Assembly: GCA_037013495.1 (NCBI GenBank)
Contig: CM072803.1
Location: 48,683,627 to 48,747,626 of the forward strand
Direction of reading: 5' to 3'
DNA: 64,000 nt
Source of the DNA: Hippophae tibetana
Lineage: Eukaryota; Streptophyta; Magnoliopsida; Rosales; Elaeagnaceae
Position 1 is the stretch's first letter, and each line of letters starts with the position of its first letter. The notes beneath the pieces were generated by a model that saw nothing but the letters and a program-made list of their open reading frames with translations, did not search any database and had not been told where the DNA came from. This document shows positions 51,287 through 63,923 of the stretch, in pieces. Made by a program: the position numbers and the translations under genes.

Positions 51287-53486
51287 ATGGACGAGGATAA
51301 TATTTTCCATCATATTTCTCTACTTTTTACTCTTAGAATAGGTTTGGAACGAACATTCTTAGGGAGAAAAGGGATAACCAAAGTCAAATTAATTACGATG
51401 CCATCCAACAAAACCAGAATAACTTATAAATAAGTTAAAAATATTAATGTCAAAAAGGAGTTGAAAATGAGAATTGTTTATTTGTTATTTAGAATAATGA
51501 ACAAAATTTGAAATTTTAATAGTTCTGCATCTTAAGACATAGTAAATTTCAATTAAATATATCATAAATAAAAGGAAATAAAACGTATAGTATTTATTCC
51601 GCCAACTTTCTTTTTTAAAATAGACATGAGAAAATGATTATGTTCTATTTCTCCCTTATTTAATTTTATCCATGATCTATGATTATTTTTTTACCTTTTG
51701 AAGTCTTAATACCCAGCACTCGCAAATTCATGCAAATTTTATTACCTCCCTTCCGAATGGAAAATGTGATGGGAAATGGTTGTTTTAGACATCATTTGTA
51801 AACTTTTTGTTACATAGCTAGCAAAAATTGCATTTATGGACGAGGATAATATTTTCCATCATATTTCTCTACTTTTTACTCTTAGAATGGGTTTGGAACG
51901 AACATTCTTAGGGAGAAAAGGGATAACCACAGTCAAATTAATTACGATGCCATCCAACAAAACCAGAATAACTTATAAATAAGTTAAAAATATTAATGTC
52001 AAAAAGGAGTTGAAAATGAGAATTGTTTATTTGTTATTTAGAATAATGAACAAAATTTGAAATTTTAATACTTCTGCATCTTAAGACATAGTAAATTTCA
52101 ATTAAATATATCATAAATAAAAGGAAATAAAACGTGTAGTATTTATTCCACCAACTTTCTTTTTTAAAATAAACATGAGAAAATGATTATGTTTTATTTC
52201 TCCCTTATTTATTTTTCCCCATGATATATGATTATTTTTTTTAGCTTTGTAAGTCTTATTACCCAGGACTCGCAAATTCATGCAAATTTTATTACCGCCC
52301 TCCCAAATGGAAAATGTGATGGGAAATGGTTGTTTTAGACATCATTTGTAATCTTTTTGTTACATAGCTAGCAAAAATTGCAATTATGGACGAGGATAAT
52401 ATTTTCCATCATATTTCTCTACTTTTTACTCTTAGAATGGGTTTGGAACCAACATTCTTAAGGAGAAAAGGGACAACCAAAGTCAAATTAATTGCGATGC
52501 CATCCAACAAAACCAGAATAACTTATAAATAAGTTAAAAATATTAATGTCAAAAAGGAGTTGAAAATGAGAATTGTTTATTTGTTATTTAGAATAATGAA
52601 CAAAATTTCAAATTTTAATAGTTTTGCATCTTAAGACATAGTAAATTTCAATTAAATATATCATAAATAAAAGGAAATAAAACGTGTAGTATTTATTCTG
52701 CCAACTTTCTTTTTTAAAATAGACATGAGAAAATGATTATGTTTTATTTCTCCCTTATATATTTTTCCCCATGATCTATGATTATTTTTTTTACCTTTGT
52801 AAGTCTTAATACCCAGCACTCGCAAATTCATGCAAATTTTATTACCTCCCTTCCAAATGGAAAATGTGATGGGAAATGGTTGTTTTAGACATCATTTGTA
52901 AACTTTTTGTTACATAGCTAGCAAAAATTGCAATTATGGACGAGGATAATATTTTCCATCATATTTCTCAACTTTTTACTCTTAGAATGGGTTTGGAACC
53001 AACATTCTTAGGTAGAAAAGGGATAACCAAAGTCAAATTAATTGCGATGCCATCCAACAAAACCAGAATAACTTATACATAAGTTAAAAATATTAATCTC
53101 AAAAAGCTCTTGAAAATGAGAATGGTTTATTTGTTATTTAGAATAATGAACAAAATTTGAAATTTTAATAGTTTTGCATCTTGAGACATAGTAAATTTCA
53201 ATTAAATATATCATAAATAAAAGGAAATAAAACGTGTAGTATTTATTCCGCCAACTTTCTTTTTTAAAATAGACATGAGAAAATGATTATGTTTTATTTC
53301 TCCCTTATTTATATTTCCCTATGATCTATGATTATTTTTTTTTATCTTTGTAAGTCTTGATACCCAGCACTCGCAAATTCATTTAAATTTTATTACCTCC
53401 CTTCTAAATGGAAAATGTGATTTAAAATGGTTGTTTTAGACATCATTTGTAAACTTTTTGTTACATAGCTAGCAAAAATTGCAATT
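51287..53486 (+). repeat. 2200-bp four-monomer repeat U-J-K-L, copy 1
   Basis: Monomer starts: 51287 (U), 51836 (J), 52386 (K), 52936 (L). Marks: ttaattttatcc in U; ataaacatg, ttagctttg and acccaggact in J; cttaaggag, gggacaacc and tttcaaatttt in K; cttatacataag, atatttccctatg and cttgatacc in L. The order is the standard one for the right domain, but L is followed by a new U instead of W. Confidence 0.93.
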
Positions 53487-55686
53487 ATGGACGAGGATAA
53501 TATTTTCCATCATATTTCTCTACTTTTTACTCTTAGAATAGGTTTGGAACGAACATTCTTAGGGAGAAAAGGGATAACCAAAGTCAAATTAATTACGATG
53601 CCATCCAACAAAACCAGAATAACTTATAAATAAGTTAAAAATATTAATGTCAAAAAGGAGTTGAAAATGAGAATTGTTTATTTGTTATTTAGAATAATGA
53701 ACAAAATTTGAAATTTTAATAGTTCTGCATCTTAAGACATAGTAAATTTCAATTAAATATATCATAAATAAAAGGAAATAAAACGTATAGTATTTATTCC
53801 GCCAACTTTCTTTTTTAAAATAGACATGAGAAAATGATTATGTTCTATTTCTCCCTTATTTAATTTTATCCATGATCTATGATTATTTTTTTACCTTTTG
53901 AAGTCTTAATACCCAGCACTCGCAAATTCATGCAAATTTTATTACCTCCCTTCCGAATGGAAAATGTGATGGGAAATGGTTGTTTTAGACATCATTTGTA
54001 AACTTTTTGTTACATAGCTAGCAAAAATTGCATTTATGGACGAGGATAATATTTTCCATCATATTTCTCTACTTTTTACTCTTAGAATGGGTTTGGAACG
54101 AACATTCTTAGGGAGAAAAGGGATAACCACAGTCAAATTAATTACGATGCCATCCAACAAAACCAGAATAACTTATAAATAAGTTAAAAATATTAATGTC
54201 AAAAAGGAGTTGAAAATGAGAATTGTTTATTTGTTATTTAGAATAATGAACAAAATTTGAAATTTTAATACTTCTGCATCTTAAGACATAGTAAATTTCA
54301 ATTAAATATATCATAAATAAAAGGAAATAAAACGTGTAGTATTTATTCCACCAACTTTCTTTTTTAAAATAAACATGAGAAAATGATTATGTTTTATTTC
54401 TCCCTTATTTATTTTTCCCCATGATATATGATTATTTTTTTTAGCTTTGTAAGTCTTATTACCCAGGACTCGCAAATTCATGCAAATTTTATTACCGCCC
54501 TCCCAAATGGAAAATGTGATGGGAAATGGTTGTTTTAGACATCATTTGTAATCTTTTTGTTACATAGCTAGCAAAAATTGCAATTATGGACGAGGATAAT
54601 ATTTTCCATCATATTTCTCTACTTTTTACTCTTAGAATGGGTTTGGAACCAACATTCTTAAGGAGAAAAGGGACAACCAAAGTCAAATTAATTGCGATGC
54701 CATCCAACAAAACCAGAATAACTTATAAATAAGTTAAAAATATTAATGTCAAAAAGGAGTTGAAAATGAGAATTGTTTATTTGTTATTTAGAATAATGAA
54801 CAAAATTTCAAATTTTAATAGTTTTGCATCTTAAGACATAGTAAATTTCAATTAAATATATCATAAATAAAAGGAAATAAAACGTGTAGTATTTATTCTG
54901 CCAACTTTCCTTTTTAAAATAGACATGAGAAAATGATTATGTTTTATTTCTCCCTTATATATTTTTCCCCATGATCTATGATTATTTTTTTTACCTTTGT
55001 AAGTCTTAATACCCAGCACTCGCAAATTCATGCAAATTTTATTACCTCCCTTCCAAATGGAAAATGTGATGGGAAATGGTTGTTTTAGACATCATTTGTA
55101 AACTTTTTGTTACATAGCTAGCAAAAATTGCAATTATGGACGAGGATAATATTTTCCATCATATTTCTCAACTTTTTACTCTTAGAATGGGTTTGGAACC
55201 AACATTCTTAGGTAGAAAAGGGATAACCAAAGTCAAATTAATTGCGATGCCATCCAACAAAACCAGAATAACTTATACATAAGTTAAAAATATTAATCTC
55301 AAAAAGCTCTTGAAAATGAGAATGGTTTATTTGTTATTTAGAATAATGAACAAAATTTGAAATTTTAATAGTTTTGCATCTTGAGACATAGTAAATTTCA
55401 ATTAAATATATCATAAATAAAAGGAAATAAAACGTGTAGTATTTATTCCGCCAACTTTCTTTTTTAAAATAGACATGAGAAAATGATTATGTTTTATTTC
55501 TCCCTTATTTATATTTCCCTATGATCTATGATTTTTTTTTTTTATCTTTGTAAGTCTTGATACCCAGCACTCGCAAATTCATTTAAATTTTATTAACTCC
55601 CTTCTAAATGGAAAATGTGATTTAAAATGGTTGTTTTAGACATCATTTGTAAACTTTTTGTTACATAGCTAGCAAAAATTGCAATT
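53487..55686 (+). repeat. 2200-bp four-monomer repeat U-J-K-L, copy 2
   Basis: Monomer starts: 53487, 54036, 54586, 55136, each exactly 2200 bases after its partner. All private marks are shared (ttaattttatcc, ttagctttg, cttaaggag, atatttccctatg, cttgatacc). I noticed few differences: ctttcctttt near 54908 (ctttctttt in copy 1), a longer uninterrupted T run near 55533, and ttaactccc near 55594. Along with the 2208-bp pair on the left this looks like the youngest duplication. Confidence 0.93.
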
Positions 55687-56233
55687 ATGGACGAGGATAA
55701 TATTTTCCATCATATTTCTCTACTTTTTACTATTAGAATGGGTTTGGAACCAACATTCTTAGGAAGAAAAGGGATAACCAAAGTCAAATTAATTACGATG
55801 CCATCCAACAAAACCAGAATAACTTATAAATAAGTTAAAAATATTAATTTCAAAAAGGAGTTGAAAATGAGAATTGTTTATTTGTTATTTAGAATAATGA
55901 ACAAAATTTGAACTTTTGATAGTTTTGCATCTTAAGACATAGTAAATTTCAGTTAAATATATCATAAATAAAAGGAAATAAAAGGTGTAGTATTTATTCC
56001 GCCAAATTTCTTTTTTAAAATAGACATGAGAAAATGATTATGTTTTATTTCTCCCTTATTTATTTTTTCCATGATCTATGATTATTTTTTTACCTTTGTA
56101 AGTCATAATACCTAGCACTCGCAAATTTATGCAAATTTTATTACCTCCCTTCCAATGGAAAATGTGATGGAAAATGGTTGTTTTAGACATCATTTGTAAA
56201 CTTTTTGTTACATAGCTAGCAAAAATTGCAATT
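55687..56233 (+). repeat. T/W hybrid monomer
   Basis: It starts with T marks (tactattagaatggg, ggaagaaaag) and continues as W (attacgatg, aatttcaaaaagg, cttttgatag, cagttaaat, cctagc, aaatttatgc), with private aaaaggtgtag. It sits where W is expected, between L and X, so it is probably a W whose first part was converted by a T. Confidence 0.82.
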
Positions 56234-59200
56234 ATGGACGAGGATAATATTTTCCATCATATTTCTCTACTTTTTACTCTTAGAATGGGTTTCGAACCAA
56301 CATTCTTAGGGAGAAAAGGGATAACCAAAGTCAAATTAATTGCGATGTCATCCCAGAAAACAAGAATAACTTATAAATAAGATAAAAATATTAATGTCAA
56401 AAAGGAGTTTTAAATGAGAATTGTTGATTTGTTATTTAGAATAATGAACAAAATTTGAACTTTTAATAGTTTTGCATCTTAAGACATAGTAAATTTCAAT
56501 TAAATATATCATAAATAAAAGGAAATAAAACGTGTAGTATTTATTCCGCCAACTTTCTTTTTTAAAATAGACATGAGAAAATGGTTATGTTTTATTTCTC
56601 CCTTATTTATTTTTCCCCATGATCTATGATTATTTTTTTTTACCTTTGTAAGTCTTAATACCCAGCACTCGCAAATTCATGCAAATTTTATTACCTCCCT
56701 TCCAAATGGAAAATGTGATGGGAAATGGTTGTTTTAGACATCATTTGTAAACTTTTTGTTACATAGCTAGCAAAAATTGCAATTATGGACGAGGATAATA
56801 TTTTCCATCATATTTCTCAACTTTTTACTATTAGAATGGGTTTGGAACCAACATTCTTAGGAAGAAAAGGGATAACCAAAGTCAAATTAATTGCGATGCC
56901 ATCCAACAAAACCAGAATAACTTATAAATAAGTTAAAAATATTAATGTAAAAAAGGAGTTGAAAATGAGAATTGTTTATTTGTTATTTAGAATAATGAAC
57001 AAAATTTGAAATTTTAATTGTTTTGTATCTTAAGACATAGTAAATATCAATTAAATATATCTTAAATAAAAGGAAATAAAACGTGTAGTATTTATTCCGC
57101 CAACTTTCTTTTTTAAAATAGACATGAGAAAATGATTTTGTTTTATTTCTCCCTTATTTATTTTTCTCCATGATCTATGATTATTTTTTTACCTTTGTAA
57201 GTCTTAATACCCAGCACTCGCAAATTCATGCAAATTTTATTACCTCCCTTCCAATGGAAAATGTGATGGAAAATGGTTGTTTTAGACATCATTTGTAAAC
57301 TTTTTGTTACATAGCTAGCAAAAATTGCAATTATGGACGAGGATAATATTTTCCATCATATTTCTCTACTTTTTACTCTTAGAATAGGTTTGGAACGAAC
57401 ATTCTTAGGGAGAAAAGGGATAACCAAAGTCAAATTAATTACGATGCCATCCAACAAAACCAGAATAACTTATAAATAAGTTAAAAATATTAATGTCAAA
57501 AAGGAGTTGAAAATGAGAATTGTTTATTTGTTATTTAGAATAATGAACAAAATTTGAAATTTTAATAGTTCTGCATCTTAAGACATAGTAAATTTCAATT
57601 AAATATATCATAAATAAAAGGAAATAAAACGTATAGTATTTATTCCGCCAACTTTCTTTTTTAAAATAGACATGAGAAAATGATTATGTTCTATTTCTCC
57701 GTTATTTATTTTTATCCATGATCTATGATTATTTTTTTACCTTTTGAAGTCTTAATACCCAGCACTCGCAAATTCATGCAAATGTTATTACCTCCCTTCC
57801 GAATGGAAAATGTGATGGGAAATGATTGTTTTAGACATCATTTGTAAACTTTTTGTTACATAGCTAGCAAAAATTGCAATTATGGACGAGGATAATATTT
57901 TCCATCATATTTCTCTACTTTTTACTCTTAGAATGGGTTTGGAACGAACATTCTTAGGGAGAAAAGGGATAACCACAGTCAAATTAATTACGATGCCATC
58001 CAACAAAACCAGAATAACTTATAAATAAGTTAAAAATATTAATGTCAAAAAGGAGTTGAAAATGAGAATTGTTTATTTGTTATTTAGAATAATGAACAAA
58101 ATTTGAAATTTTAATACTTCTGCATCTTAAGACATAGTAAATTTCAATTAAATATATCATAAATAAAAGGAAATAAAACGTGTAGTATTTATTCCACCAA
58201 CTTTCTTTTTTAAAATAGACATGAGAAAATGATTATGTTTTATTTCTCCCTTATTTATTTTTCCCCATGATATATGATTATTTTTTTTACCTTTGTAAGT
58301 CTTATTACCCAGCACTCGCAAATTCATGCAAATTTTATTACCGCCCTCCCAAATGGAAAATGTGATGGGAAATGGTTGTTTTAGACATCATTTGTAATCT
58401 TTTTGTTACATAGCTAGCAAAAATTGCAATTATGGACGAGGATAATATTTTCCATCATATTTCTCTACTTTTTACTCTTAGAATGGGTTTGGAACCAACA
58501 TTCTTAGGGAGAAAAGGGACAACCAAAGTCAAATTAATTGCGATGCCATCCAACAAAACCAGAATAACTTATAAATAAGTTAAAAATATTAATGTCAAAA
58601 AGGAGTTGAAAATGAGAATTGTTTATTTGTTATTTAGAATAATGAACAAAATTTGAAATTTTAATAGTTCTGGATCTTAAGACATAGTAAATTTCAATTA
58701 AATATATCATAAATAAAAGGAAATAAAACGTGTAGTATTTATTCCACCAACTTTCTTTTTTAAAATAGACATGAGAAAATGATTATGTTTTATTTCTCCC
58801 TTATTTATTTTTCCCCATGATCTATGATTATTTTGTTTTTACCTTTGTAAGTCTTAATACCCAGCACTCGCAAATTCATGCAAATTTTATTACCTCCCTT
58901 CCAAATGGAAAATGTGATGGGAAATGGTTGTTTTAGACATCATTTGTAAACCTTTTGTTACATAGCTAGCAAAAATTGCAATTATGGACGAGGATAATAT
59001 TTTCCATCATATTTCTCAACTTTTTACTCTTAGAATGGGTTTGGAACCAACATTATTAGGTAGAAAAGGGATAACCAAAGTCAAATTAATTGCGATGCCA
59101 TCCAACAAAACCAGAATAACTTATACATAAGTTAAAAATATTAATCTCAAAAAGCTCTTGAAAATGAGAATGGTTTATTTGTTATTTAGAATAATGAACA

Positions 59201-60081
59201 AAATTTGAAATTTTAATAGTTTTGCATCTTGAGACATAGTAAATTTCAATTAAATATATCATAAATAAAAGGAAATAAAACGTGTAGTATTTATTCCGCC
59301 AACTTTCTTTTTTAAAATAGACATGAGAAAATGATTATGTTTTATTTCTCCCTTATTTATTTTTCCCTATGATCTATGATTATTTTTTTTTACCTTTGTA
59401 AGTCTTAATACCCAGCACTCGCAAATTCATTTAAATTTTATTACCTCCCTTCTAAATAGAAAATGTGATTTAAAATGGTTGTTTTAGACATCATTTGTAA
59501 ACTTTTTGTTACATAGCTAGCAAAAATTGCAATTATGGACGAGGATAATATTTTCCATCATATTTCTCTACTTTTTACTCTAGGAATAGGTTTGGAACGA
59601 ACATTCTTAGGGAGAAAAGGGATAACCAAAGAAAAATTAATTACGATGCCATCCAACAAAACCAGAATAACTTATAAATAAGTTAAAAATATTAATTTCA
59701 AAAAGGAGTTGAAAATGAGAATTGTTTATTTGTTATTTAGAATAATGAACAAAATTTGAACTTTTGATAGTTTTGCATCTTAAGACATAGTATATTTCAG
59801 TTAAATATATCATAAATAAAAGGAAATAAAACGTGTAGTATTTATTCCGCCAAATTTCTTTTTTAAAATAGACATGAGAAAATGATAATGTTTTATTTCT
59901 CCCTTATTTATTTTTTCCATGATCTATGATTATTTTTTTACCTTTGTAAGTCATAATACCTAGCACTCGCAAATTTATGCAAATTTTATTACCTCCCTTC
60001 CAATGGAAAATGTGATGGAAAATGGTTGTTTTAGACATCATTTGTAAACTTTTTGTTACATAGCTAGCAAAAATTGCAATT
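56234..60081 (+). repeat. Complete seven-monomer unit X-T-U-J-K/A-L-W (3848 bp)
   Basis: Monomer starts: 56234 (X), 56785 (T), 57333 (U), 57882 (J), 58432 (K head, A tail), 58984 (L), 59535 (W). This is the only stretch of the right domain with all seven positions in order, and it sets the proposed ancestral unit. Two details are not standard: J here has the intact boundary gcaattatgg in place of gcatttatgg, and K ends with A marks (tctggatct, ccaccaac, ttttgtttttacc), as also at 35829. Confidence 0.88.
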
Positions 60082-61177
60082 ATGGACGAGGATAATATTT
60101 TCCATCATATTTCTCTACTTTTTACTCTTAGAATGGGTTTGGAACCAACATTCTTAGGGAGAAAAGGGATAACCAAAGTCAAATTAATTGCGATGCCATC
60201 CAACAAAACCAGAATAACTTATAAATAAGTTAAAAATATTAATGTCAAAAAGGAGTTGAAAATGAGAATTGTTTATTTTTTATTTAGAATAAAGAACAAA
60301 ATTTGAAATTTTAATAGTTCTGTATCTTAAGACATAGTAATTTTCAATTAAATATATCATAAATAAAAGGAAATAAAACGTGTAGTATTTATTCCACCAA
60401 CTTTCTTTTTTAAAATAGACATGAGAAAATGATTATGTTTTATTTCTCCCCTATTTATTTTTCCCCATGATCTATGATTTTTTTTTTACCTTTGTAAGTC
60501 TTAATACCCAGCACTCGCAAATTCATGCAAATTTTATTACCTCCCTTCCAAATGGAAAATGTGATTGAAAATTGTTGTTTTAGACATCATTTGTAAACTT
60601 TTTGTTACGTAGCTAGCAAAAATTGCAATTATGGACGAGGATAATATTTTCCATCATATTTCTCTACTTTTTACTCTTAGAATGGGTTTGGAACCAACAT
60701 TCTTAGGGAGAAAAGGGATAACCAAAGTCAAATTAATTACGATGCCATCCAACAAAACAAGAATAACTTATAAATAAGTTAAAATTATTAATGTCAAAAA
60801 GGAGTTGAAAATGAGAATTGTTTATTTGTTATTTAGAATAATGAACAAAATTTGAAATTTTAATAGTTTTGCATCTTAAGACATAGTAAATTTCAGTTAA
60901 ATATATCATAAATAAAAGGAAATAAAACGTGTAGTATTTATTCCGCCAAATTTCTTTTTTAAAATAGACATGAGAAAATGATTATGTTTTATTTCTCCCT
61001 TATTTATTTTTTCCATGATCTATGATTATTTTTTTACCTTTGTAAGTCATAATACCTAGCACTCGCAAATTTATGCAAATTTTATTACCTCCCTTCCAAT
61101 GGAAAATGTGATGGAAAATGGTTGTTTTAGACATCATTTGTAAACTTTTTGTTACATAGCTAGCAAAAATTGCAATT
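60082..61177 (+). repeat. 1096-bp two-monomer repeat, copy 1
   Basis: Monomer starts: 60082 and 60631. The first has ttattttttatttag, aataaagaac, ctgtatct, agtaattttc, tcccctattt, gattgaaaattg and gttacgtagc, a combination not found before this point. The second has a W-like tail (cagttaaat, cctagc, aaatttatgc) with private aaaattattaat. The W, X and T marks around it suggest derivation from the seven-monomer repeat, but I cannot assign the first monomer to a lettered variant. Confidence 0.87.
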
Positions 61178-62275
61178 ATGGACGAGGATAATATTTTCCA
61201 TCATATTTCTCTACTTTTTACTCTTAGAATGGGTTTCGAACCAACATTCTTAGGGAGAAAAGGGATAACCAAAGTCAAATTAATTGCGATGCCATCCAAC
61301 AAAACCAGAATAACTTATAAATAAGTTAAAAATATTAATGTCAAAAAGGAGTTTAAAATGAGAATTGTTTATTTTTTATTTAGAATAAAGAACAAAATTT
61401 GAAATTTTAATAGTTCTGTATCTTAAGACATAGTAATTTTCAATTAAATATATCATAAATAAAAGGAAATAAAACGTGTAGTATTTATTCCACCAAATTT
61501 CTTTTTTAAAATAGACATGAGAAAATGATTATGTTTTATTTCTCCCCTATTTATTTTTCCCCATGATCTATGATTTTTTTTTTACCTTTGTAAGTCTTAA
61601 TACCCAGCACTCGCAAATTCATGCAAATTTTATTACCTCCCTTCCAAATGGAAAATGTGATTGAAAATTGTTGTTTTAGACATCATTTGTAAACTTTTTG
61701 TTACGTAGCTAGCAAAAATTGCAATTATGGACGAGGATAATATTTTCCATCATATTTCTCTACTTTTTACTCTTAGAATGGGTTTGGAACCAACATTCTT
61801 TGGGAGAAAAGGGATAACCAAAGTCAAATTAATTGCGATGTCATCCAACAAAACAAGAATAACTTATAAATAAGTTAAAAATATTAATGTCAAAAAGGAG
61901 TTTTAAATGAGAATTGATGATTTGTTATTTAGAATAATGAACAAAATTTGAACTTTTAATAGTTTTGCATCTTAAGACATAGTATATTTCAGTTAAATAT
62001 ATCATAAATAAAAGGAAATAAAACGTGTAGTATTTATTCCGCCAAATTTCTTTTTTAAAATAGACATGAGAAAATGATTATGTTTTATTTCTCCCTTATT
62101 TATTTTTTCCATGATCTATGATTATTTTTTTACCTTTGTAAGTCGTAATACCCAGCACTCGCAAATTCATGCAAATTTTATTACCTCCCTTCCAAATGGA
62201 AAATGTGATGGATAATGGTTGTTTTAGAGATCATTTGTAAATCTTTTTGTTACATAGCTAGCAAAAATTGCAATT
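61178..62275 (+). repeat. Two-monomer repeat, copy 2
   Basis: Monomer starts: 61178 and 61727, each 1096 bases after its partner. The first repeats ttattttttatttag, aataaagaac, agtaattttc, tcccctattt and gttacgtagc, but its head is X-like (tttcgaacc). The second has cattctttggg, gatgtcatcc, ggagttttaaatg and aattgatgattt, then a W-like tail with private gtcgtaata, gataatgg and ttagagatc. The shared part therefore mainly covers the middle and end of each monomer. Confidence 0.85.
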
Positions 62276-63923
62276 ATGTACGAGGATAATATTTTCCATC
62301 ATATTTCTCTACTTTTTACTCTTAGAATAGGTTTGGAACGAACATTCTTAGGGAGAAAAGGGATAACCAAAGTCAAATTAATTACGATTGCATCCAACAA
62401 AACCAGAATAACTTATAAATAAGTTAAAAATATTAATGTCAAAAAGGAGTTGAAAATGAGAATTGTTTATTTGTTATTTAGAATAATGAACAAAATTTGA
62501 AATTTTAATAGTTTTGCATCTTAAGACATAGTAAATTTCAATTAAATATATCATAAATAAAAGGAAATAAAACGTGTAGTATTTATTCCGCCAACTTTCT
62601 TTTTTAAAATAAACATGAGAAAATGATTATGTTTTATTTCTCCCTTATATATTTTTCCCCATGATCTATGATTTTTTTTTTTACTTTTGTAAGTCTTAAT
62701 ACCCAGCACTCGCAAATTCATGCAAATTTTATTACCACCCTTCCAAATGGAAAATGTGATGGAAAATGGTTGTTTTAGACATCATTTGTAAACTTTTTGT
62801 TACGTAGCTAGCAAAAATTGCAATTATGGACGAGGATAATATTTTCCATCATATTTCTCTACTTTTTACTCTTAGAATGGGTTTGGAACCAACATTCTTT
62901 GGGAGAAAAGGGATAACCAAAGTCAAATTAATTGCGATGTCATCAAAGAAAACAAGAATAACTTATAAATAAGATAAAAATATTAATGTCAAAAAGGAGT
63001 TTTAAAAGAGAATTGTTGATTTGTTATTTAGAATAATGAACAAAATTTGAACTTTTAATAGTTTTGCATCTTAAGACATAGTAAATTTCAATTAAATATA
63101 TCATAAATAAAAGGAAATAAAACGTGTAGTATTTATTCCGCCAACTTTCTTTTTTAAAATAGATATGAGAAAATGATTATGTTTTATTTCTCCCTTATTT
63201 ATTTTTCCCCATGATCTATGATTATTTTTTTTACCTTTGTAAGTCTTAATACCCAGCACTCGCAAATTCATGCAAATTTTATTACCTCATTTCCAAATGG
63301 AAAATGTGATGGGAAATGGTTGTTTTAGACATCATTTGTAAACTTTTTGTTACATAGCTAGCAAAAATTGCAATTATGGACGAGGATAATATTTTCCATC
63401 ATATTTCTCAACTTTTTACTATTAGAATGGGTTTGGAACCAACATTCTTAGGAAGAAAAGGGATAACCAAAGTCAAATTAATTGCGATGCCATCCAACAA
63501 AACCAGAATAACTTATAAATAAGTTAAAAATATTAATCTCAAAAAGCTCTTGAAAATGAGAATTGTTTATTTGTTATTTAGAATAATGAACATAATTTGA
63601 AATTTTAATTGTTTTGCATCTTAAGACATAGTAAATATCAATTAAATATATCATAAATAAAAGTAAATAAAACGTGTAGTATTTATTCCGCCAACTTTCT
63701 TTTTTAAAATAGACATGAGAAAATGATTATGTTTTATTTCTCCCTTATTTATTTTTCTCCATGATCTATGATTATTTTTTTACCTTTGTAAGTCTTAATA
63801 CCCAGCACTCGCAAATTCATGCAAATTTTATTACCTCCCTTCCAATGGAAAATGTGATGGAAAATGGTTGTTTTAGACATCATTTGTAAACTTTTTGTTA
63901 CATAGCTAGCAAAAATTGCAATT
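62276..63923 (+). repeat. Right-edge monomers 114-116
   Basis: Monomer starts: 62276 (anchor changed to atgtacgagg), 62826, 63376. The first has acgattgcatcc, ataaacatg, ttatatatttttcc and gttacgtagc. The second has cattctttggg, catcaaagaaaac and ggagttttaaaagag, an X-like unit with a changed atg. The third is a T (ctcaactttttactatta, aaatatcaat) with aaaagctcttg and private aacataatttg. They carry more private changes than the monomers of the young duplications, as expected for copies outside recent homogenisation. Confidence 0.86.
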
